Source of the DNA: RECG01 sp964444805
GTDB taxonomy: Bacteria; Bacillota_I; Bacilli_A; Acholeplasmatales; Acholeplasmataceae
Assembly: GCA_964444805.1 (NCBI GenBank)
Contig: CAYUIK010000083.1
Span: forward strand, 1 to 23,588
Direction: 5' to 3'
Length of the DNA stretch: 23,588 bases
This document shows positions 1 to 6,558 of the stretch, piece after piece. How positions within the stretch are numbered: position 1 is the first letter of the stretch; each line of letters opens with the position of its first letter. A program made the translations under genes and the position numbers. A model generated the notes under the pieces. That model saw only the letters and a list, made by a program, of their open reading frames with translations, was not told the origin of the DNA and did not search any database.

Positions 1-326
1 GCGAACAGGACTTCGAGTTCGCGATCTTCAAAGGGGATGTTCAAAAACTCAAGTCCCGCCTTCGCACCGAGATACGATCCGCCAATCCCGATGACGACTA
101 AAACCTTACTGTCTTTTCGAATGGTTTGTGCGGCTGAAAGGACACGGGCATATTCGTCCTTATCGTATGTCATGGGCAAGTCGAGCCAACCCAAATAATC
201 ACTGCCTTCCCCGGTCTTGTCATGGATCACCTTATGCAACGCGTCGATTCTCGGTTGCAGTGTTTCCGGTTGCTCGTTCAAAAACGAGCGTGCTTCTTCT
301 ACGTTTAATTCGAGATGTCGTACCAT
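1..326 (-). CDS. pgi: Glucose-6-phosphate isomerase, N-terminal part (runs off window)
   Basis: Only about 108 N-terminal codons are present; the 3' part lies beyond base 1. Phosphoglucose isomerase interconverts glucose-6-phosphate and fructose-6-phosphate in glycolysis. The diagnostic stretch VVIGIGGSYLGAKAG near residues 80-95 is the phosphosugar-binding SIS-type signature of bacterial Pgi. The ATG at 324-326 follows a strong GGAGG site about 7 nt upstream, which fixes the start. It lies 12 nt downstream of the S1-domain gene and is probably co-transcribed with it; a yugI-like gene also lies near pgi in Bacillus subtilis. Identification is secure from the motif, but catalytic residues further along cannot be inspected. 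Confidence 0.93.
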   Translation of the reverse strand, partial: MVRHLELNVEEARSFLNEQPETLQPRIDALHKVIHDKTGEGSDYLGWLDLPMTYDKDEYARVLSAAQTIRKDSKVLVVIGIGGSYLGAKAGLEFLNIPFEDRELEVLF

Positions 327-338
327 GTGAACCTCCTC

Positions 339-665
339 TTACTTCTTTTTGGACTTTTCGATCCAATGCGGCAATGCTCGCGCCAATGGATGAAATCCTT
401 TTTTGATCTTCACCATGCCTTTGATCTTCGGATGGATCGGATTCGCTTGTTTGTAGCTCAGTTTCAACCGTTTGTTCTTCTCATCGACATCGAGGACGAT
501 GACGTCGATCCGGTCCCCGACCTTAATAATCTCTTCGATATCGTCGATATAGTGATCCGAGATCTCGGAGATGTGGATTAAACCGGTGAAATCCTGATAC
601 TCGATGAAAACGCCATAAGGCTGAATACCGGTTGCTACGCATGAAATACGGTCTTTTTTCTTCAT
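339..665 (-). CDS. S1-domain RNA-binding protein, CvfD/YugI-like
   Basis: A 108-residue protein with one S1 OB-fold RNA-binding domain at about residues 5-72 (GVFIEYQDFTGLIHISEIS, then VGDRIDVIVLDVD) and a basic tail containing GFHPLARALPHWIEKSKKK. That tail pattern is typical of the small YugI (general stress protein 13)/CvfD family, thought to act post-transcriptionally on RNA or ribosomes in the cytoplasm. An upstream GTG at 680 is open in frame, but it lies at or before the predicted transcription start and has no ribosome site. The ATG at 663-665 has GAGG at 675-678 and is preferred. It is first in an operon with pgi. The mRNA target is unknown. Confidence 0.88.
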   Translation of the reverse strand: MKKKDRISCVATGIQPYGVFIEYQDFTGLIHISEISDHYIDDIEEIIKVGDRIDVIVLDVDEKNKRLKLSYKQANPIHPKIKGMVKIKKGFHPLARALPHWIEKSKKK

Positions 666-684
666 AGGGCATAACCTCACGTGT

Positions 685-713
685 ATTATAACACGATTTA
701 TTTATGACATAAA
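685..713 (-). promoter_or_regulatory. Promoter of the S1-domain gene/pgi operon
   Basis: On the minus strand a perfect -10 box TATAAT (685-690), preceded by TG in the extended -10 position, lies 17 nt from a weak -35 box TTTATG (708-713). The expected start is near 678, leaving a leader of only about 13 nt before the ATG at 665. This is an assignment from sequence alone. Confidence 0.65.
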
Positions 714-747
714 AGAAGATGCTGACACGTTTGCCCTGTCAGCATCT
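708..747 (-). terminator. Intrinsic terminator after degV
   Basis: An 11-bp perfect stem (AGATGCTGACA at 717-727 with TGTCAGCATCT at 737-747, 9-nt loop) is followed on the minus strand by TCTTTTAT. It lies 14 nt past the degV stop and separates the long cdaA-degV operon from the S1/pgi operon. Confidence 0.88.
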
Positions 748-761
748 CACTAGTGTTTGGT

Positions 762-1610
762 TCATGCCTCTTCGTTGGCCAAATAAATGCCGAGTCCGCC
801 GAGTCCGACATGGGCGGAAATGACGGGACTGATGACCCCGAGCAGTTTGACCGAGACGCGATCGCCAAGTTCCTTGACCATTTCGATCAACTGGTGTGCC
901 TCGGTTTTCCGGTCGACATAGCCGATTCGAACGACAACTTTTCCTTTTTCCAGGAACTTCTTGATTTCCTTGATCAGATGGAGATAGACGTTGTTCATGC
1001 TGCGAACTTTATGATCGAGTTCGAGCACGCCTTGTTTAAACCGCAAAATCGGTTTGACTTTCATGACATTTCCGATGAACGCTTGAACACGACCGAGTCG
1101 ACCGTTGTCCGCGAGCGTCTGCAGGTTGTTGACGGTGAATAGCAGATATCCCTTGCTCTTGAGTTCCTCCAAGTAAACGAGTCCCTCAGAGAGCGAATGT
1201 CCCTGGTCGAAATAATCGATCATCCGAAACGTCAAATAGTGACCTCCGGTAATCGTCGTTTCGCTGTCGATGATCGCGACCTTGTCGCCTCCGATCATCG
1301 AATGCGCGAGCTTCGCACTGTTGAACGTACCGCTGAGCGTCGATGAAATCGTTAGCACCAATACTTCTTCATATGTCTTTTGTTGTTCTTTGATCGCTTC
1401 GACGAACTGTTCCGGTGAAGGTTGACTCGTCTTGACTTTTCGTCTTTCCCCAAGTGCCTTGACAACGATCTCGGGGTCAAGCGTGCCATCAACGTATTCA
1501 TCTTGATCGATGATCACTTTGAGTGGGACGACGGTAATACCGTGTTTCTTGGCTTCTTTCAAATCGAGGCCGAACGTAGAGTCGACGACGATTCCCACGT
1601 TTCTTTGCAT
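762..1610 (-). CDS. DegV family fatty-acid-binding protein
   Basis: A 282-residue DegV-family protein. Family landmarks are all present: N-terminal VGIVVDSTFGLD, TSQPSP near residue 60, SSTLSGTFNSA near 90, the DSETTITGG turn, and near the C-terminus ISPVISAHVGLGGLG. DegV (FakB-like) proteins bind a fatty acid chain and, with the kinase FakA, make acyl-phosphate for phospholipid synthesis; no fakA is visible here, so the assignment is to the family, not to a proven FakB. The frame is open upstream to 1847 but that part overlaps the nifU-like gene in another frame. The ATG at 1610 is chosen because AAAGGAG lies about 9 nt before it. It is the last gene of the cdaA operon. Confidence 0.9.
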   Translation of the reverse strand: MQRNVGIVVDSTFGLDLKEAKKHGITVVPLKVIIDQDEYVDGTLDPEIVVKALGERRKVKTSQPSPEQFVEAIKEQQKTYEEVLVLTISSTLSGTFNSAKLAHSMIGGDKVAIIDSETTITGGHYLTFRMIDYFDQGHSLSEGLVYLEELKSKGYLLFTVNNLQTLADNGRLGRVQAFIGNVMKVKPILRFKQGVLELDHKVRSMNNVYLHLIKEIKKFLEKGKVVVRIGYVDRKTEAHQLIEMVKELGDRVSVKLLGVISPVISAHVGLGGLGIYLANEEA

Positions 1611-1653
1611 CCTTTTTTCTCCTTTGTTTTGTTTCCCCCGAACAAACGAAAAT

Positions 1654-1668
1654 GGGGCAATCTGCCCC
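1654..1668 (-). terminator. Weak hairpin between the nifU-like gene and degV
   Basis: GGGGCA (1654-1659) pairs with TGCCCC (1663-1668) around a 3-nt loop. On the minus strand it is followed by ATTTTCGTTTG, a broken U-tract. It may act as a partial terminator or an RNA-stability hairpin that lowers degV expression relative to upstream genes. The short stem and mixed tract make it uncertain. Confidence 0.4.
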
Positions 1669-1680
1669 GCATCCTCTAAA

Positions 1681-1911
1681 TTAATCGACTGTAACGACAC
1701 CGATGACGCCCGGAACATTTTCGAGCAGCATCGTTTCAATCCCTTGTTTAAGCGTAACATCGAGTGCCATGCACCCGTTACAGGCACCGAGCATGCGAAC
1801 ATAGACGATCCCGTCTTCGACATTGACGACGTCGATATCGCCACCATCTCTTTGAAGATAGGGTCTAACGCGTTCGATTAGTTCCATGACTTGTTCTTTG
1901 GTTTGATCCAT
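1681..1911 (-). CDS. NifU C-terminal-domain protein (Fe-S scaffold/carrier, YutI-like)
   Basis: A 76-residue stand-alone NifU C-terminal domain. The CxxC pair in MLGACNGCMALDVTLKQGIE is the [4Fe-4S] cluster-binding motif, and RPYLQRDGGDIDVV is the family's N-terminal signature. Such proteins hold or deliver Fe-S clusters to target enzymes in the cytoplasm. The operon's ispDF belongs to the MEP pathway, whose last two enzymes (IspG and IspH) carry 4Fe-4S clusters, so linkage may be functional, but that is only inference. The start at 1911 has GAGGTGAG upstream. The gene is 45 nt downstream of the YutD-like gene. Confidence 0.9.
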   Translation of the reverse strand: MDQTKEQVMELIERVRPYLQRDGGDIDVVNVEDGIVYVRMLGACNGCMALDVTLKQGIETMLLENVPGVIGVVTVD

Positions 1912-1956
1912 GGGTTTCTCACCTCACATATAGTATATCGAAGTGGTTCGCTGAAT

Positions 1957-2247
1957 TCAATCGATAAGGTCTTCCGACTTGTCTTTGACGCGTTTTAGGA
2001 TATAATACGGACAATTAAAGTTGCACGACTCATTCAAATAGTCGGGAATACGACGAAATCCGTTCGTGCTCTTCGGATCCTGATTGAACCCTTTGATCCG
2101 AAGCAATCCGGAGGACATGTCACCGACTAGAAACGTATACCGGTCGAATGCGACCTTGACGTAGCGTTCCTGGAACTTCAAGAGATCGAATGCATCTCGA
2201 TGGTTTTTAATCATTTCGAATAAACCGAATTCTGTTTCTACGAGCAT
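1957..2247 (-). CDS. YutD-like protein (DUF1027)
   Basis: A 96-residue protein matching the YutD family of Bacillota: a central YTFLVGDMSSGLLRIKGF block and a C-terminal LNESCNFNCPYYILKRV block, where the family usually shows DYIVGDWGYGQLRLKGF and CNFGCAYFVL. The two conserved cysteines of the C-terminal block are present. Function is not established. It starts 3 nt after the ispDF stop codon, with an AAGGTG ribosome site inside the end of ispDF, so translation is probably coupled. In Bacillus, yutD and the NifU-like yutI also lie close together, which agrees with the order here. Confidence 0.82.
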   Translation of the reverse strand: MLVETEFGLFEMIKNHRDAFDLLKFQERYVKVAFDRYTFLVGDMSSGLLRIKGFNQDPKSTNGFRRIPDYLNESCNFNCPYYILKRVKDKSEDLID

Positions 2248-2250
2248 TGT

Positions 2251-3393
2251 TCACACCTTCTTTAGTAGTGCGACCGCCTCGGCGGCAATCGCTTTGTTTT
2301 GACCGATCTCACCGAGCTTTTCATGGGTGGTCGCCTTGATGCTGATCCGCTGACTTTCGATACCGAGTTGTTCGGCGATATGCTTTCTCATATCGGGTAT
2401 ATGCGGACTCAGTCTGGGAGCCTCGGCGTAGACGGTGGCATCGATATTGCCGATCTCATATCCCTTCTTCAAAACCATGTCGTGGCAGGCCCGCAAGATG
2501 ATCGATGAATCCATACCTTGATACGCTGCGTCATTGTCAGGAAAATGCGTCCCGAGATCACCGAGCGCGAGCGCACCGAGCAACGATTCGGCCACCGCAT
2601 GCAACAAGACATCGGCATCGCTATGCCCGAGAAGACCCCGGTCGTGAGGAATCTCGATGCCGCCAAGAATGAGGGGGCGGCCTTCAATCAGTCGATGCAC
2701 ATCATAGCTGTGTCCGATACGTATCATATGTTTTTCTCCTAGTACGGCATTGATGAAAAGGAAATCCTGCTTATAAGTCACTTTCGGATTCGGATCATCA
2801 TGGACGATGACGTGAACGTCTTCGTCCTCGTAAAAGCGTTGATAGAGCTCGACATCGTCGGTATAGGATCCTTTCGTCCGCAAGTACGCATACCGAATCT
2901 TCTCGGTGAGAAAGGACTGCGGCGTTTCCGCCTTGATGTAATCGGTTCGAAGAACGCTTTTGATCTTCGTTCCCTTTTTCTTTTTCAGGGCATGCGTTGG
3001 ATTCGACGCCAGCAAAACCGCATCGTGAAGCGCCAACGCTTCCTCGATCTTGAGAATCGTCTCTTTCGTAATGAGCGGTCGTGCGGCATCATGAATGAAG
3101 ACGTAAGGCGTCGTGACTTCCTTAAGACCGTTTTGCACGCTTTCACTCCGTGTTTTCCCACCGGATACGAGACGAATCCGTTCCTGTGCGGATGAAGGCA
3201 GTGCCCCGATGTGACGGGTAATGGCAGTCATATCCTGCTTCGCACAAACGAGTATGATCTCGTAATCGAGTTCTAAAAATTTTTCCAGGCTGTAGAGAAA
3301 GAGCGGTTTGTCGTTGACGGGATAAAGAATTTTATTGTAGTTGAGTTGGGTTCGGCTGCTAATTCCGGCAGCGACGATGAGTGCGGTATTCAT
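2251..3393 (-). CDS. ispDF: Bifunctional IspD-IspF (MEP isoprenoid pathway)
   Basis: A 380-residue fusion. Residues 1-220 are IspD (CDP-methylerythritol synthase): the nucleotide-binding VAAGISSR start, HDAARP at 101-106 and AETPQ at 155-159. Residues 223-380 are IspF (2-C-methyl-D-erythritol 2,4-cyclodiphosphate synthase): metal ligands in SYDVH (231-233), GHSDADVLLHA at 256-266, HFPDND at 283-288 and the C-terminal KATTHEKLGEIGQ motif. The two enzymes catalyse the third and fifth steps of the MEP route; the kinase IspE between them is not in the window. The start at 3393 is one base from the stop of the upstream cyclo-ligase gene. The fused form is classically seen in Campylobacter-type and alpha-proteobacteria and is unusual for a Bacillota-like genome. 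Confidence 0.95.
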   Translation of the reverse strand: MNTALIVAAGISSRTQLNYNKILYPVNDKPLFLYSLEKFLELDYEIILVCAKQDMTAITRHIGALPSSAQERIRLVSGGKTRSESVQNGLKEVTTPYVFIHDAARPLITKETILKIEEALALHDAVLLASNPTHALKKKKGTKIKSVLRTDYIKAETPQSFLTEKIRYAYLRTKGSYTDDVELYQRFYEDEDVHVIVHDDPNPKVTYKQDFLFINAVLGEKHMIRIGHSYDVHRLIEGRPLILGGIEIPHDRGLLGHSDADVLLHAVAESLLGALALGDLGTHFPDNDAAYQGMDSSIILRACHDMVLKKGYEIGNIDATVYAEAPRLSPHIPDMRKHIAEQLGIESQRISIKATTHEKLGEIGQNKAIAAEAVALLKKV

Positions 3394-3394
3394 A

Positions 3395-3904
3395 TTATCC
3401 TTTCACATAGCCATCAAGACGTTGATCATGAGCATGCGTCTCGATCGTATCGACTTCCTGGAAGTCATAGATCACGCCGATGACGTATTGGGGACGAACT
3501 CGGTTTAGAAAACGATCGTAGAACGCTTTGCCGTAACCGATCCGATCGCCTGCCTTCGAGATTGCTAGAGCAGGAACCAAAAGCAAGTCGATCGTTTCGT
3601 CTTTTGCTTCGCCGCCTTTTGGTTCGAGGACACCGTAGGCACTTCGTTCCATCTCGCCTTTCGGATAGAAATGGAGGTCCGTTCCTTCGACTTTCGGGTA
3701 GACGAATGTCGCAAAAGGATGCGAAAGCTTAGCGAGGTCGACCTCGTTATTGAAAGCAATATAGGATCCAATGACCTGACACGTCTCATAATACGGCAAG
3801 GACTCGATCCTATGAACGATACGCCCGCTTCGAATCGTCACATCTTCCTTGCTGAGTTGCTGGCGTTTCTCTTTCATTAGCGTTCTAAGCGTTTTCTTGG
3901 TCAT
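3395..3904 (-). CDS. 5-formyltetrahydrofolate cyclo-ligase
   Basis: A 169-residue protein of the 5-FTHF cyclo-ligase (MTHFS, YqgN) family, which uses ATP to convert 5-formyl-THF to 5,10-methenyl-THF and so recycles folate. It shows the N-terminal basic helix with KRQQLS, and the signature VPALAISKAGDRIGYG at 110-125 followed by KAFYDRFL, the ATP/substrate loop. The usual GxGYYDR is GKAFYDR here, a mild variant. Length is slightly short of the typical 180-190 residues. Its ATG overlaps the stop codon of the upstream GGDEF-like gene by 4 nt, implying coupled translation. Confidence 0.92.
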   Translation of the reverse strand: MTKKTLRTLMKEKRQQLSKEDVTIRSGRIVHRIESLPYYETCQVIGSYIAFNNEVDLAKLSHPFATFVYPKVEGTDLHFYPKGEMERSAYGVLEPKGGEAKDETIDLLLVPALAISKAGDRIGYGKAFYDRFLNRVRPQYVIGVIYDFQEVDTIETHAHDQRLDGYVKG

Positions 3905-5484
3905 CCGACGATGTCCCGGTAAAAACAGCCTCTTGCGGCAAAGTCGGGGCTCTCGGCGACTTTCAGTGCCTGAGCAGCTGCCTGATAGAGCTCGTGCTCA
4001 TCCTTAGCGTCGCTTCCGCTGATCGCGATACCGATGAACACTTCGAGTTCAACGTGAATCGAGCCATACTGCATCTCGAGATTGAGAAATGTCGCGTGAT
4101 TCTTCAAGCCCTGATTAAAAACTTCGATCTTGCGGGGATCCGTCACGAGAATCGCGAACTCGATACCGCCAATTCTAAAGATATCCCCGTGTTCGGTCAC
4201 GAACGTCTTCTTAAGATTCTTGATGTATTCCGCCATCAGCATATTACCGACTTCACGCCCATGCATCTCGTTGATCTTGGGCATGTTCTTAAGATTCAGA
4301 ACACCGATCTGAAAGAAACGGTTTTCTTTGAGCAGCCGGTTCATCGAAACGAGCAGCTCATACTGATCTTTCAATTCATCGAGAATCTCGATGTTGCTCG
4401 CTTTAAAATGTTTCGTCTTCATCGGATTGAGTGTCCCCATGATAATGGCATTGTTGGTATCCTCGAAGATGCGCTTGCCTTTTTCCTTGAACCAGGAATA
4501 CCTGCCGTTGACCATCACTCGATACGTCGCAACGTAGTGTTTCTTTTGAATCGTCAAGTCGCTCAATGTCGCCAGATACTTCTTGAGATCTTCGGGTTCA
4601 ATCAATCGTCTGAAATCGGTTAGATCGAGGAGATTCGCCGGAAGTTTCAAAAACTCGACGAGCTTGTCGCTCGCCCAGATCGTCCGTTCATCGAGATCGA
4701 TGTAGAACAGACCTTCCTCGCTGATCTCGAGGGTCGCGATAAACTTGTGGCGAATACTCTCGAGTTCACTCGTTCGTTCATTCAATTCTTTCTCAACGGC
4801 GATCAAATCGTAATTCGTCTTTTTCTCACCAACGCAAATTCTTCCCTTGTACTTTCCGAGTGCGAACACCGGCTGCATGACCATATGGAGCACCACGGGG
4901 TTCCCATCGGCGTTAAGAAGCGTCAGTTCTTCGACTTCGCTATCGCCCGGTTTCGCTTCTTTTCGGTACTCCCGGTAATAGTTTTCCAGCGTCCGGTTGT
5001 TGATCTCGCTCTGGTCGAATTTGGTAAAACGAATCGCCTTATTGAACACGGAAAAGAGCTTCTTGCCGATGATCTCATCCTTTTCCATGTTGAGTTCCTC
5101 GAGCAAGCTCTGTGAGATGTCTTTGATCCGCTCCCTCTTGTCAACGACATAATACGTGTTCCAACGACTGTTCTTAATCGATTTCACGAAGAGCTGGTAG
5201 TGATTGGCCTTAAGGGCGGACGTCTTGAAGGCTGAGTAAAGCGTCAAAAGGAAAAGGGCGTAAACATAAAACGTGAAATAGAGATAGATTTCCTCATAGA
5301 GCGCTTCTTCCATAATTTTTGAGGTATGATGCAGATAGAGTACGACCGTCGCGACGATCATGTTCAAAAAACCCAGGATGAGCCGGTTCTTGAGAACCTT
5401 TTCACTTTGAATGCTCTGGATCACGACGAGAAATACGATGAAAAACGTGATGATCAGAACATAGATCGGGTGCTGTGTCAGCAT
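3901..5484 (-). CDS. Membrane PAS-PAS protein with degenerate GGDEF domain
   Basis: A 527-residue protein. Three membrane segments at about 7-25, 33-51 and 63-82 are followed by a PAS-like domain (about 105-225), a short helical linker (226-248), a second PAS with PAC-type end (about 253-355, YRVMVNGRYSWFKEKGKRI) and a GGDEF fold (about 385-520). The active site is degraded: the signature reads RIGGIEF (437-443) instead of RxGGDEF, and the metal-binding Asp of the first strand and the ND of the next helix are missing (IGVLNLKNMPKINEMHG). Diguanylate cyclase activity is therefore unlikely. Membrane-PAS-degenerate GGDEF is also the front half of GdpP, but no DHH/DHHA1 domain follows. It sits in the cdaA operon, 4 nt after the small membrane gene, so a role in sensing or controlling c-di-AMP is plausible but inferred. 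Confidence 0.85.
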   Translation of the reverse strand: MLTQHPIYVLIITFFIVFLVVIQSIQSEKVLKNRLILGFLNMIVATVVLYLHHTSKIMEEALYEEIYLYFTFYVYALFLLTLYSAFKTSALKANHYQLFVKSIKNSRWNTYYVVDKRERIKDISQSLLEELNMEKDEIIGKKLFSVFNKAIRFTKFDQSEINNRTLENYYREYRKEAKPGDSEVEELTLLNADGNPVVLHMVMQPVFALGKYKGRICVGEKKTNYDLIAVEKELNERTSELESIRHKFIATLEISEEGLFYIDLDERTIWASDKLVEFLKLPANLLDLTDFRRLIEPEDLKKYLATLSDLTIQKKHYVATYRVMVNGRYSWFKEKGKRIFEDTNNAIIMGTLNPMKTKHFKASNIEILDELKDQYELLVSMNRLLKENRFFQIGVLNLKNMPKINEMHGREVGNMLMAEYIKNLKKTFVTEHGDIFRIGGIEFAILVTDPRKIEVFNQGLKNHATFLNLEMQYGSIHVELEVFIGIAISGSDAKDEHELYQAAAQALKVAESPDFAARGCFYRDIVG

Positions 5485-5488
5485 GCCT

Positions 5489-5665
5489 TCACCTCACTAT
5501 GGTCGGATTCGAATAGATGAGTACGATAATGATCAGCGTGATGAGAAACGAAATGAGGGCGGTGAGAAAAGGACGCTTCTCGAAGAATGAGACCGTCTTG
5601 TCAGAGATGCGCCTGCTGCTGAACATGCGAAGCGGATCGAAAATCGTTTTCAATATTCTTTTCAC
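5489..5665 (-). CDS. Small single-pass membrane protein in the cdaA operon
   Basis: A 58-residue peptide with a basic N-terminal half (KRILKTIFDPLRMFSSRR) and one hydrophobic helix at about residues 32-52 (FLTALISFLITLIIIVLIY), ending shortly after. A GTG at 5674 is in frame, but it overlaps the GAGG ribosome site; the GTG at 5665, 8 nt downstream of GAGG, is the better start. It begins 10 nt after cdaA and ends 4 nt before the PAS-GGDEF gene, so it is tightly embedded in the operon. No family is recognised. It occupies the position normally held by cdaR but has no visible YbbR repeats. It could be a membrane partner of CdaA; this is not shown. Confidence 0.65.
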   Translation of the reverse strand: MKRILKTIFDPLRMFSSRRISDKTVSFFEKRPFLTALISFLITLIIIVLIYSNPTIVR

Positions 5666-5675
5666 ATCGTACACC

Positions 5676-6422
5676 TCACTTCATGAACATGTTGACGTAT
5701 TCCATCAACTTTTCCCGGTTGCCGATCTTGAGCATGATGCCCTCAATGGCGATCGATATGCCACCGGTTTCTTCTGAGACGATCAGAGTCATGCTGTCGG
5801 TCATCTCGCTGATTCCGAGACCAGCACGATGTCTAGAACCCATCGTCTTATCAAAGTTTTGATTATCCGAGAGAACGAAATAGGCCCCCGCACACAGGAT
5901 CTGATCACCCCGAATGATTACCGCTCCATCATGAAGAGGCGTCCGTGGCGTAAAGACATTGATCAAAAGCTCTTTCGAAACTTCGCTGTGCAACATGACA
6001 GCCCGTTCAGCATACTGATCGAGCGTATTGTGTTTTTCGATCGTAATGAGTGCTCCCGTTTTACTTTCGGAAAGCGCCATGACAGCATCGACGATGTTTC
6101 GTTTCGTTTTTTCGCTCCCCATGACGAGTGACATCTTTTTAGCATCCGATTTCCACAGGACTTCGAGTGAACGTCTAATGTCCGGAGCCATGATGAAAAT
6201 AAAAATGATCGGCAACCACTCGACGACATACGTCAAGGCCGGCCCGCTGACACGCAAGTCAAAACGCGTCGCGACATAAGCGATCACATAGACGAAAGCG
6301 AAAGAAACCACCAGGTTCAGCATCCGTTTGTTATGGACGACAAACTTGAAGATGAAGTAAACAAAAATCCAGACGATATACGCGTCAACGACGACTTTCC
6401 AGATCGGTTCTCCAAAGATCAT
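5676..6422 (-). CDS. cdaA: Diadenylate cyclase CdaA
   Basis: A 248-residue membrane diadenylate cyclase making c-di-AMP from two ATP. Three N-terminal membrane helices (about 8-28, 34-52, 64-81) precede the DAC domain (about 100-240). Catalytic signatures are intact: PLHDGAVII with DGA at 165-167 and SRHRAGLG at 196-203. The GTG at 6443 is in frame, but the ATG at 6422 has AAGGAG about 9 nt upstream and is preferred. It is the first gene of the operon. In most Bacillota cdaA is followed by cdaR and glmM, neither of which is here. c-di-AMP controls potassium and osmolyte balance and, where present, wall homeostasis. Confidence 0.96.
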   Translation of the reverse strand: MIFGEPIWKVVVDAYIVWIFVYFIFKFVVHNKRMLNLVVSFAFVYVIAYVATRFDLRVSGPALTYVVEWLPIIFIFIMAPDIRRSLEVLWKSDAKKMSLVMGSEKTKRNIVDAVMALSESKTGALITIEKHNTLDQYAERAVMLHSEVSKELLINVFTPRTPLHDGAVIIRGDQILCAGAYFVLSDNQNFDKTMGSRHRAGLGISEMTDSMTLIVSEETGGISIAIEGIMLKIGNREKLMEYVNMFMK

Positions 6423-6446
6423 AGGGCATATCTCCTTACACACCCC

Positions 6447-6455
6447 ATTATATCA
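6447..6455 (-). promoter_or_regulatory. Extended -10 promoter of the cdaA operon
   Basis: On the minus strand TGATATAAT gives an extended -10 (TGnTATAAT) with TATAAT at 6447-6452. The -35 region is only a T-rich stretch. Predicted start is near 6440, leaving a leader of about 18 nt that contains the AAGGAG site. Confidence 0.65.
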
Positions 6456-6497
6456 CATGTTCGAAACCGGAAAAACGGATAAACCAATAAAATGAAT

Positions 6498-6526
6498 TTG
6501 CTTTTTGAAGCGATAAAACATAAAAT
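6498..6526 (+). promoter_or_regulatory. Promoter of hflX
   Basis: TTGCTT (6498-6503) and TAAAAT (6521-6526) are separated by exactly 17 nt. The ATG at 6559 follows with GAGG at 6549-6552. It is divergent from the cdaA promoter. Confidence 0.6.
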
Positions 6527-6558
6527 AGAGATAACTCCCTAGAAGGTCGAGGTAACCT

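Noticed and set aside
1611..1847. 79-codon in-frame extension of degV upstream of 1610
   Set aside because: It overlaps the NifU-like gene in another frame, is unlike DegV, and the ATG at 1610 has its own AAAGGAG ribosome site.
3901..5484. Active diguanylate cyclase
   Set aside because: The GGDEF signature is GGIEF and the metal-binding aspartates of the first strand and helix are missing.
6423..6558. c-di-AMP (ydaO-type) riboswitch before cdaA or hflX
   Set aside because: The divergent region is short, contains two ordinary promoters and shows none of the conserved riboswitch cores; the cdaA leader is only about 18 nt.
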